The notes under the pieces were generated by a model. It searched no databases. It saw only the letters and a list, made by a program, of their open reading frames with translations, and was not told where the DNA came from. A stretch of DNA of 64,000 bases from Anoplopoma fimbria (lineage: Eukaryota; Chordata; Actinopteri; Perciformes; Anoplopomatidae): assembly GCF_027596085.1 (NCBI RefSeq), contig NC_072458.1, positions 24,665,369 through 24,729,368 of the forward strand. Direction: 5' to 3'. Positions 22,856 to 34,281 of the stretch are shown here, one piece after another (positions within the stretch are counted from its first letter, which is position 1; each line of letters begins with the position of its first letter). The position numbers and the translations under genes are program-made.

Positions 22856-25800
22856 ACATTACATTACATTACATTACAGTCATTTAGCAGACGCTTTTAT
22901 CCAAAGCGACTTACAGGAAGTGTATTCAACATAGGTATTCAAGAGAACTACTAGTCACCAGAAGTCAAAAGTGCATCTCCTTTCTTAAACAAGCATCTAA
23001 GAGCAGAAACCAGAGCAAAAGTATAGTGCAGAGGCAAATTACTACGAAAACAATAATTGCAACAGACTAACACGAATACAATAAGTGCTACAAACTACTA
23101 CGAATAGGATAAGTGCAGTAAACGAATACGAATACAATAAGTGCAGCGAACTGATACGAATACAGTAAGTGCAACAACTAGTATGAATGCAATAAGTGCT
23201 ACGAGGAAGGCTCAGGGTAGTACTTCTTGAAGAGGTGAGTTTTCAGCCTGCGCCGAAAGATAGGCAGCGACTCTGCTGTCCTGACGTCAGTGGGGAGTTC
23301 ATTCCACCACTGGGGGGCCAGGACAGAAAAAAGCTGTGACCGGGTGGATCGGCTGCAGGGACCTCTGAGCGACGGGGCAACCAATCGCCCGAGGCAGCAG
23401 AGCCAAGTGGTCGGGCGGGGGTGTAGGGCTTGACCAAGGCCTGGAGATAGGAAGGAGCTGTTCCTTTCACTGCCCTGTAGGCTAGCACCAGAGTCTTAAA
23501 CTGGATGCGAGCTCTTACAGGGAGCCAGTGTAGAGAACGGAGAAGGGAAGTTGTGTGAGAGAACTTGGGGCAATTGAACACCAGACGTGCTGCAGCTTTC
23601 TGGACAAGCTCCAGGGGTCTGATGGCCGATGCCGGGGCTCCAGCAAGTAGTGAGTTGCAGTAGTCCAGGCGGGAGATGACCAGAGCCTGGATGAGCACCT
23701 GCGCCGTCTCATCAGTGAGGAAGGGGCGCATCCTCCTGATGTTGTAGAGGAGGAATCTGCAGGAGCGTGTGACCGATGCAATGTTTGCTGAGAGCGACAG
23801 TTGGTCGTCCAGGGTCACACCCAGATTCCTCACAGTCCGAATTGGCGTCACTACGGCATCATCAATGGTGATGGACAGGTCTCGGTGTGGGCAGCCCTTC
23901 CCCGGGAGGAACAGTAGCTCGGTTTTGTCCAGGTTGAGCTTCAGGTGGTGTGTCGCCATCCACTTCGAGATGTCAGCCAAGCACGCAGCAATGCGTGCCT
24001 CTACTTGGGTGTCACCGGGAGGAAATGACAAGACCAGCTGGGTGTCATCGGCATAACAATGGTAAGAGAAGTCATGCGAGCGAATAACAGAACCCAGAGA
24101 TGTTGTGTAGAGCGAGAAGAGAAGGGGGCCCAGAACTGAACCTTGTGGAACCCCTGTAGTCAGCATGCGTGGTTCCGACACGTCCCCCCTCCATGTCACC
24201 TGGTAGGATCGGCCTGTCAGGTAGGATGCAAGCAGGGAGAGTGCAGAGCCTGAGAGGCCCATCCCCTCGAGGGTGGAGAGGAGGATCTGGTGGTTCACCA
24301 TGTCAAACGCCGCTGACAGGTCCAGGAGAATCAGGACAGAGGAGAGAGATTTCGCTCTTGCAGCGTGAAGTGACTCTGTCACCGCAAGGAGGGCCGTCTC
24401 TGACGAGTGACCCACCTTGAACCCGGACTGGTGGGGGTCCAAGAGGTTGTTCTGGTGGAGGTAGGAAGACAGTTGTTTAGAGACAGCGCGTTCAAGTGTT
24501 TTGGATAGAAAGGGTAGAAGAGAAACCGGTCTGAAGTTCTTGACATCAGAGGGGTCAAGTGATGGTTTTTTCAGAAGGGGGGTGACTCTGGCAGTCTTGA
24601 AAGCCGAGGGAAAGCATCCCGAGACGAGAGATGTGTTGATGAGGTGGGTGAGGAAAGGAAGGAGTTCAGTGGCAATAGACTGAAGAAGAGGGGAGGGGAT
24701 CGGGTCAAGGGAGCACGTGGTGGGGCGGTTAGATGTAACAAGGTCGAAGACCTCGTTAGGGGAGAGGGGAGCAAAATAGGGTAAGATGGGGTGTGGAGAG
24801 GGAAGGGGGAGCTGAGGGGGAAGAGCTGGAGAGGGTAGAGAGGGAGAGGGTGGACAGGGAGAGGGGGCTGAGAGAAGGAGGATCTGATATCGTTTACCTT
24901 CTTGTCAAAGAAGTTGGCGAAATCATCAGGGTGAAGGGAGGAAGTAGGAGGAGGGGGTGGGGCTGGAGGAGTGAAGAGAAAGTTTCAAAGAGTTTTTTAG
25001 GATTGGAAGCAGAGGTTAGGATTTTAGAGCGGAAAAAGGCCGCTTTAGCAGTAGCTAGAGAGGAGGAAAAAGTGGAAAGGAGAGATTGGAAGTTAAGAAG
25101 GTCCTCCGGGAGTTTGCCTGTTCTCCATTTACGCTCAGACGCTCTTAGGCTCCGTCTATCAGTACGCACTGAGTCCCACAGCCATGGGGCAGGAGGAGTT
25201 AGGCGTGCAGGCCTGGAGGTGAAGGGACAGAGGTTGTCCAAAGAGGAGGAAAGGGTGGAGAGGAGAAGATCAGTAGCAGTATCGGGGGATAGGAGAGAGA
25301 AGGATTCAGGGTCAGGGAGGGCAGAGGTAACGGAAGAGGAAAGATCAGCGGGGGAGAGGGAGCGGAGGTGACTACGGGTAGAAACCATGTGGGTAGGTGG
25401 AGGAAGTAAGGGGGGAGAGGAGAGGGAGAGGGAGTAGGACATGAAGTAGTGGTCCGAGAGCTGGAGGGGAGTGACAGAGAGGTTAGCAGTAGAACAGTGT
25501 CTAGTGAAGATAAGATCCAGCTGGTTGCCGGCCTTGTGGGTAGGAGGAGAAGAGGAGCGATAGAGGTCAAAGGAGGAGAGGAAGGAAAGCAGTGGTTCTA
25601 ACTTATCAGTCTGGATGTTGAAGTCGCCGAGCATGATGAGTGCGGAGCCATCGTCATGGAAGTGCGAGACTAGTGTGTCAAGCTCCTCCAGGAACTCACC
25701 AAGAGGGCCTGGTGGGCGATACACAACAGCAATGGTGAGCTTGACTGGATAAGTGACAGTAACAGCATGAAATTCAAAAGAGGACGGGGAGAACTGTGGA

Positions 25801-26215
25801 ACAGAGACAAGAGAGTGTTTCCATTTTGGGGAAATTAGCAGGCCAGTGCCACCACCTCGCCTCGCAGCTCTGGGAGTGTGAGAGAAGGAGTACGCATCTG
25901 ACAGAGCTGCGGGTGTGGTGGTGTTTTCTGGTGTGATCCAGGTCTCAGTGAGAGCAAGAACGTTGAGGGAGAGCAAGGATGCATAGCCTGAGATGAACTC
26001 AGCTTCCAATCAGTTCCAAAGCCCCCCCGACACCACCTGCTCACCATGGGCTGAGAGAGTGGGATAGATGAGGTTAGTGGGGTCACGGCGCCTGGGAGTG
26101 ACCCACTGTCTACGTGACCACCGGACAGAGGAACAGACAGAAATAGGATGCAGACACATCAGTCAATATAAACAAATTACTGACCCTTACAAGTACACGC
26201 TCGAGAAGTCTTTGC
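22856..26215 (-). mobile_element. L2-like LINE, nearly full length, frames broken
   Basis: The 3' tail (TGTAA)n lies at 22856-22880. Reverse transcriptase on minus (about 24890 to 23220) includes SSVLILLDLSAAFDMVNHQ, GVPQGSVLGPLLFSLYT, YADDTQLVLSF and a C-terminal domain ending FRRRLKTHLFKKYYPEPSS. An endonuclease domain lies upstream (about 26010 to 25150) with LALTETWI, LGDFNIQT, NQLDLIFTR and LSDHYF. At least two frame breaks separate the domains and the 5' end is not identifiable. Probably no longer mobile, but catalytic motifs such as YADD are intact. It splits the CCTTGTCY array in two. Confidence 0.93.
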
Positions 26216-26221
26216 TTGAAG

Positions 26222-28220
26222 CCTTTGTCTCCTTGTCCCCTTGTCTCCTTGTCTACTTGTCTCCTTGTCTCTGTCTCCTTGTCTCCTTGTCTACTTGTCT
26301 CTGTCTCCTTGTCTCCTTGTCCCCTTGTCTCTTTGTCTCCTTGTCCCCTTGTCCCCTTGTCTCCTTGTCCCCTTGTCTCCTTGTCCCTTTGTCTCCTTGT
26401 CCCTTTGTCCCCTTGTCTCCTTGTCCCTTTGTCTCCTTGTCCCATTGTCTCCTTGTCCCTTTGTCTCCTTGTCTCCTTGTCCCCTTGTCCCCTTGTCTCC
26501 TTATCTCCTTGTCTCCTTGTCTCCTTGTCCCCTTGTCTCCTTGTCCCATTGTCTCCTTGTCCCTTTGTCTCCTTGTCTCCTTGTCCCCTTGTCCCCTTGT
26601 CTCCTTGTCCCTCCTTGTCCCCTTGTCTCCTTGTCCCTTTGTCTCCTTGTCCCCTTGTCTCCTTGTCTACTTGTCCCTTTGTCTCCTTGTCTCCTTGTCC
26701 CCTTGTCTCATTGTCCCCTTGTCTCCTTGTCCCCTTGTCTCCTTGTCCCTTGTCTCCTTGTCCCCTTGTCTCCTTGTCCCTTTGTCTCCTTGTCCCCTTG
26801 TCTCCTTGTCTCCTTGTCCCTTGTCTCCTTGTCTCCTTGTCTCCCTTGTCCCCTTGTCTCCTTGTCCCCTTGTCTCCTTGTCCCTTTGTCTCCTTGTCCC
26901 CTTGTCCCTTTGTCTCCTTGTCTCCTTGTCTCCTTGTCTCCTTGTCTCCTTGTCTCCTTGTCCCCTTGTCTCCTTGTCCCCTTGTCTCCTTGTCTCCTTG
27001 TCTACTTGTCCCCTTGTCCCCTTGTCTCCTTGTCCCCTTGTCCCCTTGTCTCCTTGTCCCCTTGTCTCCTTGTCCCTTGTCTCCTTGTCTCCTTGTCTCC
27101 TTGTCTCCTTGTCTCCTTGTCCCTTTGTCTCCTTGTCTCCTTGTCCCCTTGTCTCCTTGTCCCTTTGTCTCCTTGTCCCCTTGTCTCCTTGTCCCTTTGT
27201 CTCCTTGTCCCCTTGTCTCCTTGTCCCTTTGTCTCCTTGTCTCCTTGTCCCTTGTCTCCTTGTCCCCTTGTCTCCTTGTCCCTTTGTCTCCTTGTCCCTT
27301 TGTCTCCTTGTCCCCTTGTCTCCTTGTCCCTTGTCCCCTTGTCCTTGTCCCTTGTCTTTGTCTCCTTGTCTTGTCCCCTTGTCTCCTTGTCTCCTTGTCC
27401 TTGTCTCCTTGTCCCCTTGTCTCCTTGTCTCCTTTGTCCCCTTGTCTCCTTGTCCCTTTGTCTCCTTGTCTCCTTGTCTCCTTGTCCCCTTGTCTCCTTG
27501 TCCTTTGTCTCCTTGTCCCCTTGTCTCCTTGTCCCCTTGTCTCCTTGTCTCCTTGTCCCTTTGTCTCCTTGTCCCCTTGTCTCCTTGTCCCCTTGTCTCC
27601 TTGTCTCCTTGTCTACTTGTCCCTTTGTCTCCTTGTCTCCTTGTCCCCTTGTCTCCTTGTCCCCTTGTCCCCTTGTCTACTTGTCCCTTTGTCTCCTTGT
27701 CCCTTGTCTCCTTGTCCCCTTGTCCCTTTGTCTCCTTGTCCCCTTGTCTCCTTGTCTACTTGTCCCTTTGTCTCCTTGTCCCCTTGTCCCCTTGTCTCCT
27801 TGTCCCTTTGTCTCCTTGTCCCCTTGTCTCCTTGTCTCCTTGTCCCCTTGTCTCCTTGTCTCCTTGTCTACTTGTCCCTTTGTCTCCTTGTCTCCTTGTC
27901 TACTTGTCCCTTTGTCTCCTTGTCCCCTTGTCTACTTGTCCCCTTGTCTCCTTGTCCCCTTGTCTCCTTGTCCCCTTGTCCCTTGTCTACTTGTCCCCTT
28001 GTCTCCTTGTCCCCTTGTCCCTTTGTCTCCTTGTCTCCTTGTCCCCTTGTCTACTTATCCCTTTGTCCCCTTGTCTACTTGTCCCTTTGTCTCCTTGTCC
28101 CCTTGTCTCCTTGTCTACTTGTCCCTTTGTCTCCTTGTCCCCTTGTCCCCTTGTCTACTTGTCCCTTTGTCTCCTTGTCCCCTTGTCTCCTTGTCCCTTT
28201 GTCTCCTTGTCCCCTTGTCG
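26222..28220. repeat. 8-bp-based minisatellite (CCTTGTCC/CCTTGTCT), right block
   Basis: About 2 kb, roughly 250 octamers in the same orientation and with the same variants as 22160-22855. Open frames of about 670-740 codons arise from it and are artefacts. It lies just downstream (minus sense) of the CRE-rich patch at 28236-28520. Confidence 0.97.
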
Positions 28221-28235
28221 TTGTTTTGGTTACTA

Positions 28236-28520
28236 TGGTGACGTCACCGGTTACCATGGTGAACACGGCGGGGTCAGGTGACGTCATACCAGAGGAGACA
28301 CGTGGTTCTCCTTTAGAGACACTGAGGAGCAGCTGTCGTTAGCTTAGCATCGTTAGCTTAGCATCGTTAGCTTAGCATAAACAGACCTGCTCTTCTCGGC
28401 TTCATCTCGTCCTCTCCGCTCCGGTCACCGTGACGTCACCGGACCGACCCTCCGGTTCGTCTTCACGTCGTTGTTTACGAACTGATGACGTCACCGAGCT
28501 GACCGGAAGTACACACTAGC
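28236..28520 (-). promoter_or_regulatory. CRE-rich promoter-like region
   Basis: Four perfect palindromic CRE sites TGACGTCA lie at 28239-28246, 28279-28286, 28431-28438 and 28486-28493. An ETS-type ACTTCCGG on minus (about 28501-28508) and locally raised CpG content accompany them. Three 15-bp copies of CGTTAGCTTAGCATC lie at 28336-28380. On minus, an ATG follows the ETS/CRE group (about 28406) with a possible donor (GCAG|GTCTGT). The likely target is a minus-strand zinc-finger gene (the truncated 22.1 kb copy or the 15-finger gene). Direction and target are inferred. Confidence 0.6.
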
Positions 28521-29155
28521 ACATCCGGGGCGGACAGATTTCAAAATAAAATTTATAATAATATTTTCTGATATTAATAAACAACATTGTTACGGTATCG
28601 ATGTCATAGTACAGCTTTGAATACGTTTTGATTCATTCACACATTAAAATGAGTCTTATTTTGAAGGTCAGCAAAGGGAAGCTCTAACACAGTTTATTGT
28701 TTAGTATTAATTCATTTATTGTTGCTGCATAGTCTAAAACTAATAATACATTATATGTCTTCATTATTATGAATCTAATCTAATAAATACCAAACTCATA
28801 ACAAATTATTATAAAAAATATAAATTTATTATCCTTCTATTTCATCACATCTATTGATTTATCATATGACAATATAAATAATAGAAATACTGATAACCAA
28901 TAATAATAATAAATGTATAAATAACTTTATTTTATGACCTTTGTTTTACAAAAAAATATGTAATGTGTCAATTAAAAACAGAAGCTAGCAGCATGTTGGT
29001 GAATGTAATGTTTTATTTAAAGATCAACAACATATTTCAAATAAAGGTTTTCTTCACTTATAGGTACTTTTACACTAGAAGAAGAAATACAGGAAGTTTC
29101 TGATTGTTTCGTATTTTTCAGGGTTCCCAAACTAAGAGTAGGAACCCAACACACC
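28521..29155. other. AT-rich intergenic DNA
   Basis: No gene or recognised repeat seen. It separates the promoter-like patch from a Tc1 element. Confidence 0.5.
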
Positions 29156-30448
29156 AAGGTTCCGTCAGCTGGTTCAGTCCCAACTGATGGCCTATAAAAA
29201 GGTGTCTCATTACCAAGGTGTCACACAAGAAACATCTCATGATGGGTGAAAGCAAAGAGCTCTCTCAAGACCTTCACAACCTTATTGTTGCAGAACATAC
29301 TGATGGCGTTGGTTCCAGAAGGATTTCTAAACTTCTGAATGTTCCAGTGAGCACTGTTGGGGCCATAATCCGGAAGTGGAAAGAACATCATTTCACCATA
29401 AACCGGCCACGACCAGGTGCTCCTCGCAAGATTTCTGACAGAGGAGTGAAAAGAATTATCAGAAGAGTTGTCCAAGAGTCAAGGACCACTAGTGGAGAGC
29501 TTCAGAAAGACCTGGAATCAGCAGGTACAATTGTTTCAAAGAAAACAATAAGTAATGCATCAACCGCCGTGGCCTGTATGCACGCTCACCACGCAAGACT
29601 CCATTGCTGAAGAAAAAGCATGTTGAAGCTCGTTTAAAGTTTGCTGCACAACATTTAGACAAGCCTGTGAAATACTGGGAGAATATAGTCTGGTCAGATG
29701 AGACCAACATTGAACTCTTTGGATGCCATAATACACACCATGTTTGGAGGTCAAATGGCACTGCACATCACCCCAAAAACACCATACCAACAGTGAAGTT
29801 TGGAGGTGGGAACAACATGGTGTGGGGCTGTTTTTCAGCATACAGCACTGGCAAACTTCATATAATTGAAGGAAGGATAAAAATCTGCTGCCATCTAGCA
29901 GGATGATGAAGATGAAACGAGGGTGGACGTTTCAGCAAGACAATGATCCCAAACACACAGCCAAGGAAACTCTCCATTGGTTTCAGAGAAAGAAAATAAA
30001 GCTTCTAGAATGGCCCAGCCAATCACCTGACTTGAATCCAATAGAAACTCTATGGAAAGAAGTAAAGATCAGAGTTCATAGAAGAGGCCCACGGAACCTT
30101 CAAGATCTGAAGACTGTTTGTGTGGAAGAATGGGCCAAAATCACACCTGAGCAATGCATGCCACTAGTTTCTCCATACAGGAGGCGTCTTGAAGCTGTCA
30201 TTAACAACAAAGGCTTTTGTACCAAGTATTAAATACATTTCAGTAAGCGTGTTCAATACTTTTTCCCTGTGTCATTCCATTTTATTACACATAACTTAAT
30301 CTCTGAACTTATTTGTTTGGTTTTCTTTGTATGTATGGATTACTTGGGTTGTTACCGACATCTGGTGAAAATATCATGTCAATAGCACCTTTAGAAATAT
30401 ATTTACTGAGAAAAATGGTGACGTGTTCAATACTTATTTTACCTGCTG
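29156..30448 (+). mobile_element. Tc1/mariner transposon, left end missing, transposase broken
   Basis: Transposase (plus) is split over three frames at 29218-29610, 29604-29906 and 29903-30232. The helix-turn-helix part reads [19 protein letters not shown]; catalytic motifs are [22 protein letters not shown] and [13 protein letters not shown], the D, D and E of a DD34E enzyme. The 3' inverted repeat ends at 30448 with ACTTATTTTACCTGCTG. The left inverted repeat and 5' UTR are absent. Relative to the copy at 56.9-58.5 kb it lacks about 30 bp near 29878. Inactive. Confidence 0.93.
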
Positions 30449-30551
30449 TATATATATGTATATATACATACATATACATGTGTATATGTATGTATATTTC
30501 AGACTCAGGGTTCAGATATATACATATATATACATGTGTATGTATACATAT
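30449..30551. repeat. AT/GT-rich microsatellite
   Basis: TATATACATACATATACATG-type sequence. Part of it forms the left arm of the inverted repeat described at 30490-31575. Confidence 0.8.
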
Positions 30552-31285
30552 TACATTACATTACATTACAGTCATTTAGCAGACGCTTTTATCCAAAGCG
30601 ACTTACAGGAAGTGTATTCAACATAGGTATTCAAGAGAACTACTAGTCGCCAGAAGTCATAAGTGCATCTCCTTTCTTAAACAAGCATCTTAAGGCATAA
30701 ACCAGAGCAAAAGTATAGTGCAGAGGCAAATTACTACGAAAACAATAATTGCAACAGACTAATACGAATATAACAAGTGCTACAAACTACTACGAATAGG
30801 ATAAGTGCAGTAAATTAATACGAATTCAATAAGTGCAGCGGACTGATACGAATACAGTAAATGCAACAACTAATATGAATGCAATAAGTGCTACGAGGAA
30901 GGCTCAGGGTAGTGCTTCTTGAAGAGGTGAGTTTTCAGCCTGCGCCTAAAGATGGGCAGCGACTCTGCTGTCCTGACGTCGGTGGGGAGTTCATTCCACC
31001 ACTGGGGGGCCAGGACAGAAAAAAGCTGTGACCGGGTGGATCGGCCGCAGGGACCTCTGAGCGACGGGGCAACCAGTCGCCCCGAGGCAGCAGAGAAGAG
31101 TGGTCGGGCGGGGGTGTAGGGCTTGACCAAGGCCTGGAGATAGGAAGGAGCTGTTCCTTTCACTGCCCTGTAGGCTAGCACCAGAGTCTTAAACTGGATG
31201 CTCCTACAGGGAGCCAGTGTAGAGAACGGAGAAGGGAAGTTGTGTGAGAGAACTTGGGGCGATTGAACACCAGACGTGCTGCAGC
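30552..31285 (-). mobile_element. L2-like LINE 3' fragment (minus)
   Basis: (TTACA)n tail, 3' UTR and the reverse transcriptase C-terminus (AYRAVKGTAPSYLQALVKP, FRRRLKTHLFKKHYPEPSS). It ends abruptly inside a decayed zinc finger at about 31285. Confidence 0.93.
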
Positions 31286-31455
31286 TTTTTGACCAGTCCT
31301 TGTGAGGGAATCTTTTACCACAAATTGTGCAGCTAAACAGTTTTGTTCCTGTGTGAAACCTCATGTCTCTTCAGACTTTAGTGTGGGTTTTCATATGTAA
31401 CTTTAAACTTCCACTCCGTGTAAAAGATTTCTCACAAACATTAGGTTTATGTCCC
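31286..31455 (-). pseudogene. Two-finger remnant of a C2H2 gene
   Basis: On minus, NVCEKSFTRSGSLKLHMKTH is followed after a stop codon by MRFHTGTKLFSCTICGKRF and PHKD, where the LINE takes over. The first finger lacks its first cysteine. The remnant was interrupted by the LINE insertion. Confidence 0.85.
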
Positions 31456-31564
31456 AGATGTGGAGCCGTTGGTCCAGATGTGTCTGTGTAGATCTTTGTT
31501 TGTTTATCTTATTATGTGTTTTAATGTTATTTATTCATGTGATGTCCCGTTTTATCTGGAGTCT

Positions 31565-31676
31565 GAAATATACATATATATATACATATACACATGTATA
31601 TGTATATATATACATGTGTATATATGTATATATATATACATGTGTATATGTGTATATACAGAGGACAGAGGAGCGA
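31565..31676. repeat. TATATACATATACACATG microsatellite
   Basis: Alternating purine-pyrimidine AT/GT sequence between two LINE fragments of opposite orientation. Confidence 0.85.
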
Positions 31677-32842
31677 GAGCGAACTCTCTCTCCTCTGTCC
31701 TGATTCTCCTGGACCTGTCAGCGGTGTTTGACACGGTGAACCACCAGATCCTCCTCTCCACCCTCGAGGGGATGGGCGTCTCAGGCTCTGCACTCTCCCT
31801 GTTTGCATCCTACCTGACAGGCCGATCCTACCAGGTGACATGGAGGGGGGACGTGTCAGAACCACGCATGCTGACTACGGGAGTTCCACAAGGTTCAGTT
31901 CTGGGCCCCCTTCTCTTCTCGCTCTACACAACATCTCTGGGTTCTGTTATTCGCTCGCATGACTTCTCTTACCATTGTTATGCCGGTGACACCCAGCTGG
32001 TCTTGTCGTTTCCTCCCGGTGACACCCAAGTGGAGGCACGCATTGCTGCGTGCTTGGCTGACATCTCGAAGTGGATGGCGACACACCACCTGAAGCTCAA
32101 CCTGGACAAAACCGAGCTACTGTTCCTCCCGGGGAAGGGCTGCCCGCATCGAGACCTGTCCATCACCATTGATGATGCCGTAGTGACGCCAACTGGGACT
32201 GTGAGGAATCTGGGTGTGACCCTGGACGACCAACTGTCGTTCTCAGCAAACATTGCATCGGTCACATGCTCCTGCAGACTCCTCCTCTACAACATCAGGA
32301 GGATTCTCCCCTTCCTCACTGACGAGACAGCGCAGGTGCTCTGGTCATCTCCCGCCTGGACTACTGCAACTCACTACTGGAGCCCCGGCGTCGGCCATCA
32401 GACCCCTGGAGCTTGTCCAGAAAGCTGCAGCACGTCTAGTGTTCAATCGCCCCAAGTTCTCTCACACAACTTCCCTTCTCCGTTCTCTACACTGGCTCCC
32501 TGTAAGAGCATCCAGTTTAAGACTCTGGTGCTAGCCTACAGGGCAGTGAAAGGAACAGCTCCTTCCTATCTCCAGGCCTTGGTCAAGCCCTACACCCCCG
32601 CCCGACCACTCCTCTCTGCTGCCTCAGGGCGATTGGTTGCCCTGTCGCTCAGAGGTCCCTGCAGCCGATCCACCCGGTCACAGCTTTTTTCTGTCCTGGC
32701 CCCTCAGTGGTGGAATGAACTCCCCACCGACGTCAGGACAGCAGAGTCGCTGCCCATCTTTAGGCGCAGGCTGAAAACTCACCTCTTCAAGAAGTACTAC
32801 CCTGAGCCTTCCTCGTAGCACTTATTCTATTCGTATTAGTCT
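31677..32842 (+). mobile_element. L2-like LINE, reverse transcriptase part (plus)
   Basis: From RANSLSSVLILLDLSAVFD through GVPQGSVLGPLLFSLYT and KLNLDKTELLFLPGKG to the stop at 32818; both ends are truncated. The catalytic box reads YAGD instead of YADD, so a metal-binding aspartate is lost. One frame stays open from the microsatellite through the fragment; its N-terminal part is not a protein feature. Confidence 0.92.
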
Positions 32843-34281
32843 GTTGGAGAAGGAGAAGAACTGAAGTATTTTCATCCAAATATACTTTCACTTTGTGTTT
32901 TTGTGTTTGTGTGCCGGTCCCTGTAGACCACAGTGGCCGTGTAGCAGGTCTGACAGTCTGACCCGCTCAGTCCTGGTCCTGGTTCTCCCGTGCCCCCCTC
33001 CCTCTCGGTGTTGACTCCGACAGTCAGATAAATGTCAACAATCAATAAACTCATTTAAAAACAACTTTATTTATCAAAAGCTCCGCCCACAGTTTTATTG
33101 ATATCTGATTGGTTGATTGACAACTGATTGATAATAATTCTAATAACAAATCATATCAATAATATTAACAAATATGCTAATGTTAATAACTACAATAATG
33201 ACAATAAAACCAATGTTATTGATAAATATTATATTAAAAATATCATTATCAATAACGGTTACATTATTATTAATAACAATGTTAATATAATTAAAATTAA
33301 TAATAATGCAGTTATAACGGAAATCACAAAATGATTATTAATATGAATAACTACCTAATACGAATATCATGCATATTAAGAATTATAATTAAATTATTAA
33401 TATGAATATAATTATTATTAATAATAGTAATTGTTTAAGTGTTAAGGTACTGTAGAAGGTAAATAAGGTATGCATGATGTGTTCAATGAAACCTTGTAGA
33501 ACGTAGTTCTTTGTGAGAAACTTGAATAAATCCAGCTGTTCGAAGGATTTAAGATCAAAGCAGATTATAATTTAAAAACATCATTAAAACTAATAATGTG
33601 CAATCAAAGCAAATATTTCAATAAATACAATCATTTATTTCTGAATTCTTTGGATGTGTTTTTATGCGAATCACCAATATTCAGACAAAAACAAAGTAAA
33701 AGTACAACATTCACAGTTTTTGTCCACTTGTTCAAATCTCTGTTTATTTTATATTTTGTTTTAAAGTCCTATATTTTCCATTTTGGACAACTAGGTTTGA
33801 TCAAGAAGCTGCTCAGGTCCAGAACTGAGGATTTCACTCCACATCCCACAATGCAAAGCTCCGCTGGCTAGAGGAGCCTGTTAGGCTCAAACCTGAAGTT
33901 CAGGTCGGCATGAACGTCCTCAGAAACTCAGCGTTCAGCACGTCTGAACAGGAACCAAGAGTTCTGCTGTCAGACTGGTCCGACGTTTGAACCTGCTCCT
34001 GATGGGTCCTGATGGGTCCTGATGGTCCTAATGGGTCCTGACAAAGTCTCGTGTTTAGGTCCAGAAACAGAACTAGTTACTGTCGATGACCTTCCTCAGC
34101 AGCCATCAAGGTATTTCTTCACCGGATCAACCAGACCTGTGATCTGGTCTCCGGTCTCTAGATGCCTTACCACGTCATATTCTACATCATCAATGAATGA
34201 ACTTCTGATCACTTTAGCCATCAAGTTCTGAACCCCCCCTCCCCCTCCTGACTCAAGGCCCATCATGATGTGTTCAAGGGT
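32843..34281. other. Region 3' of the 8-finger gene
   Basis: Unique, partly very AT-rich sequence (33120-33460 is ATTAATAATA-like). Minus-strand AATAAA motifs occur (for example plus TTTATT at about 33743) and could end the 8-finger transcript. A GATGGGTCCT repeat of four units lies near 34000. Confidence 0.45.

Noticed and set aside
26068..28342. Open frames of 670-740 codons rich in Leu, Ser, Pro, Val and Cys
   Set aside because: Produced by the CCTTGTCY octamer array; all three plus frames are open at once and there is no domain or codon bias.
31460..31680. N-terminal part of a 452-codon frame leading into reverse transcriptase
   Set aside because: It runs through unique DNA and a TATATACA microsatellite into a 5'-truncated LINE by chance; only the part after about 31677 is homologous.
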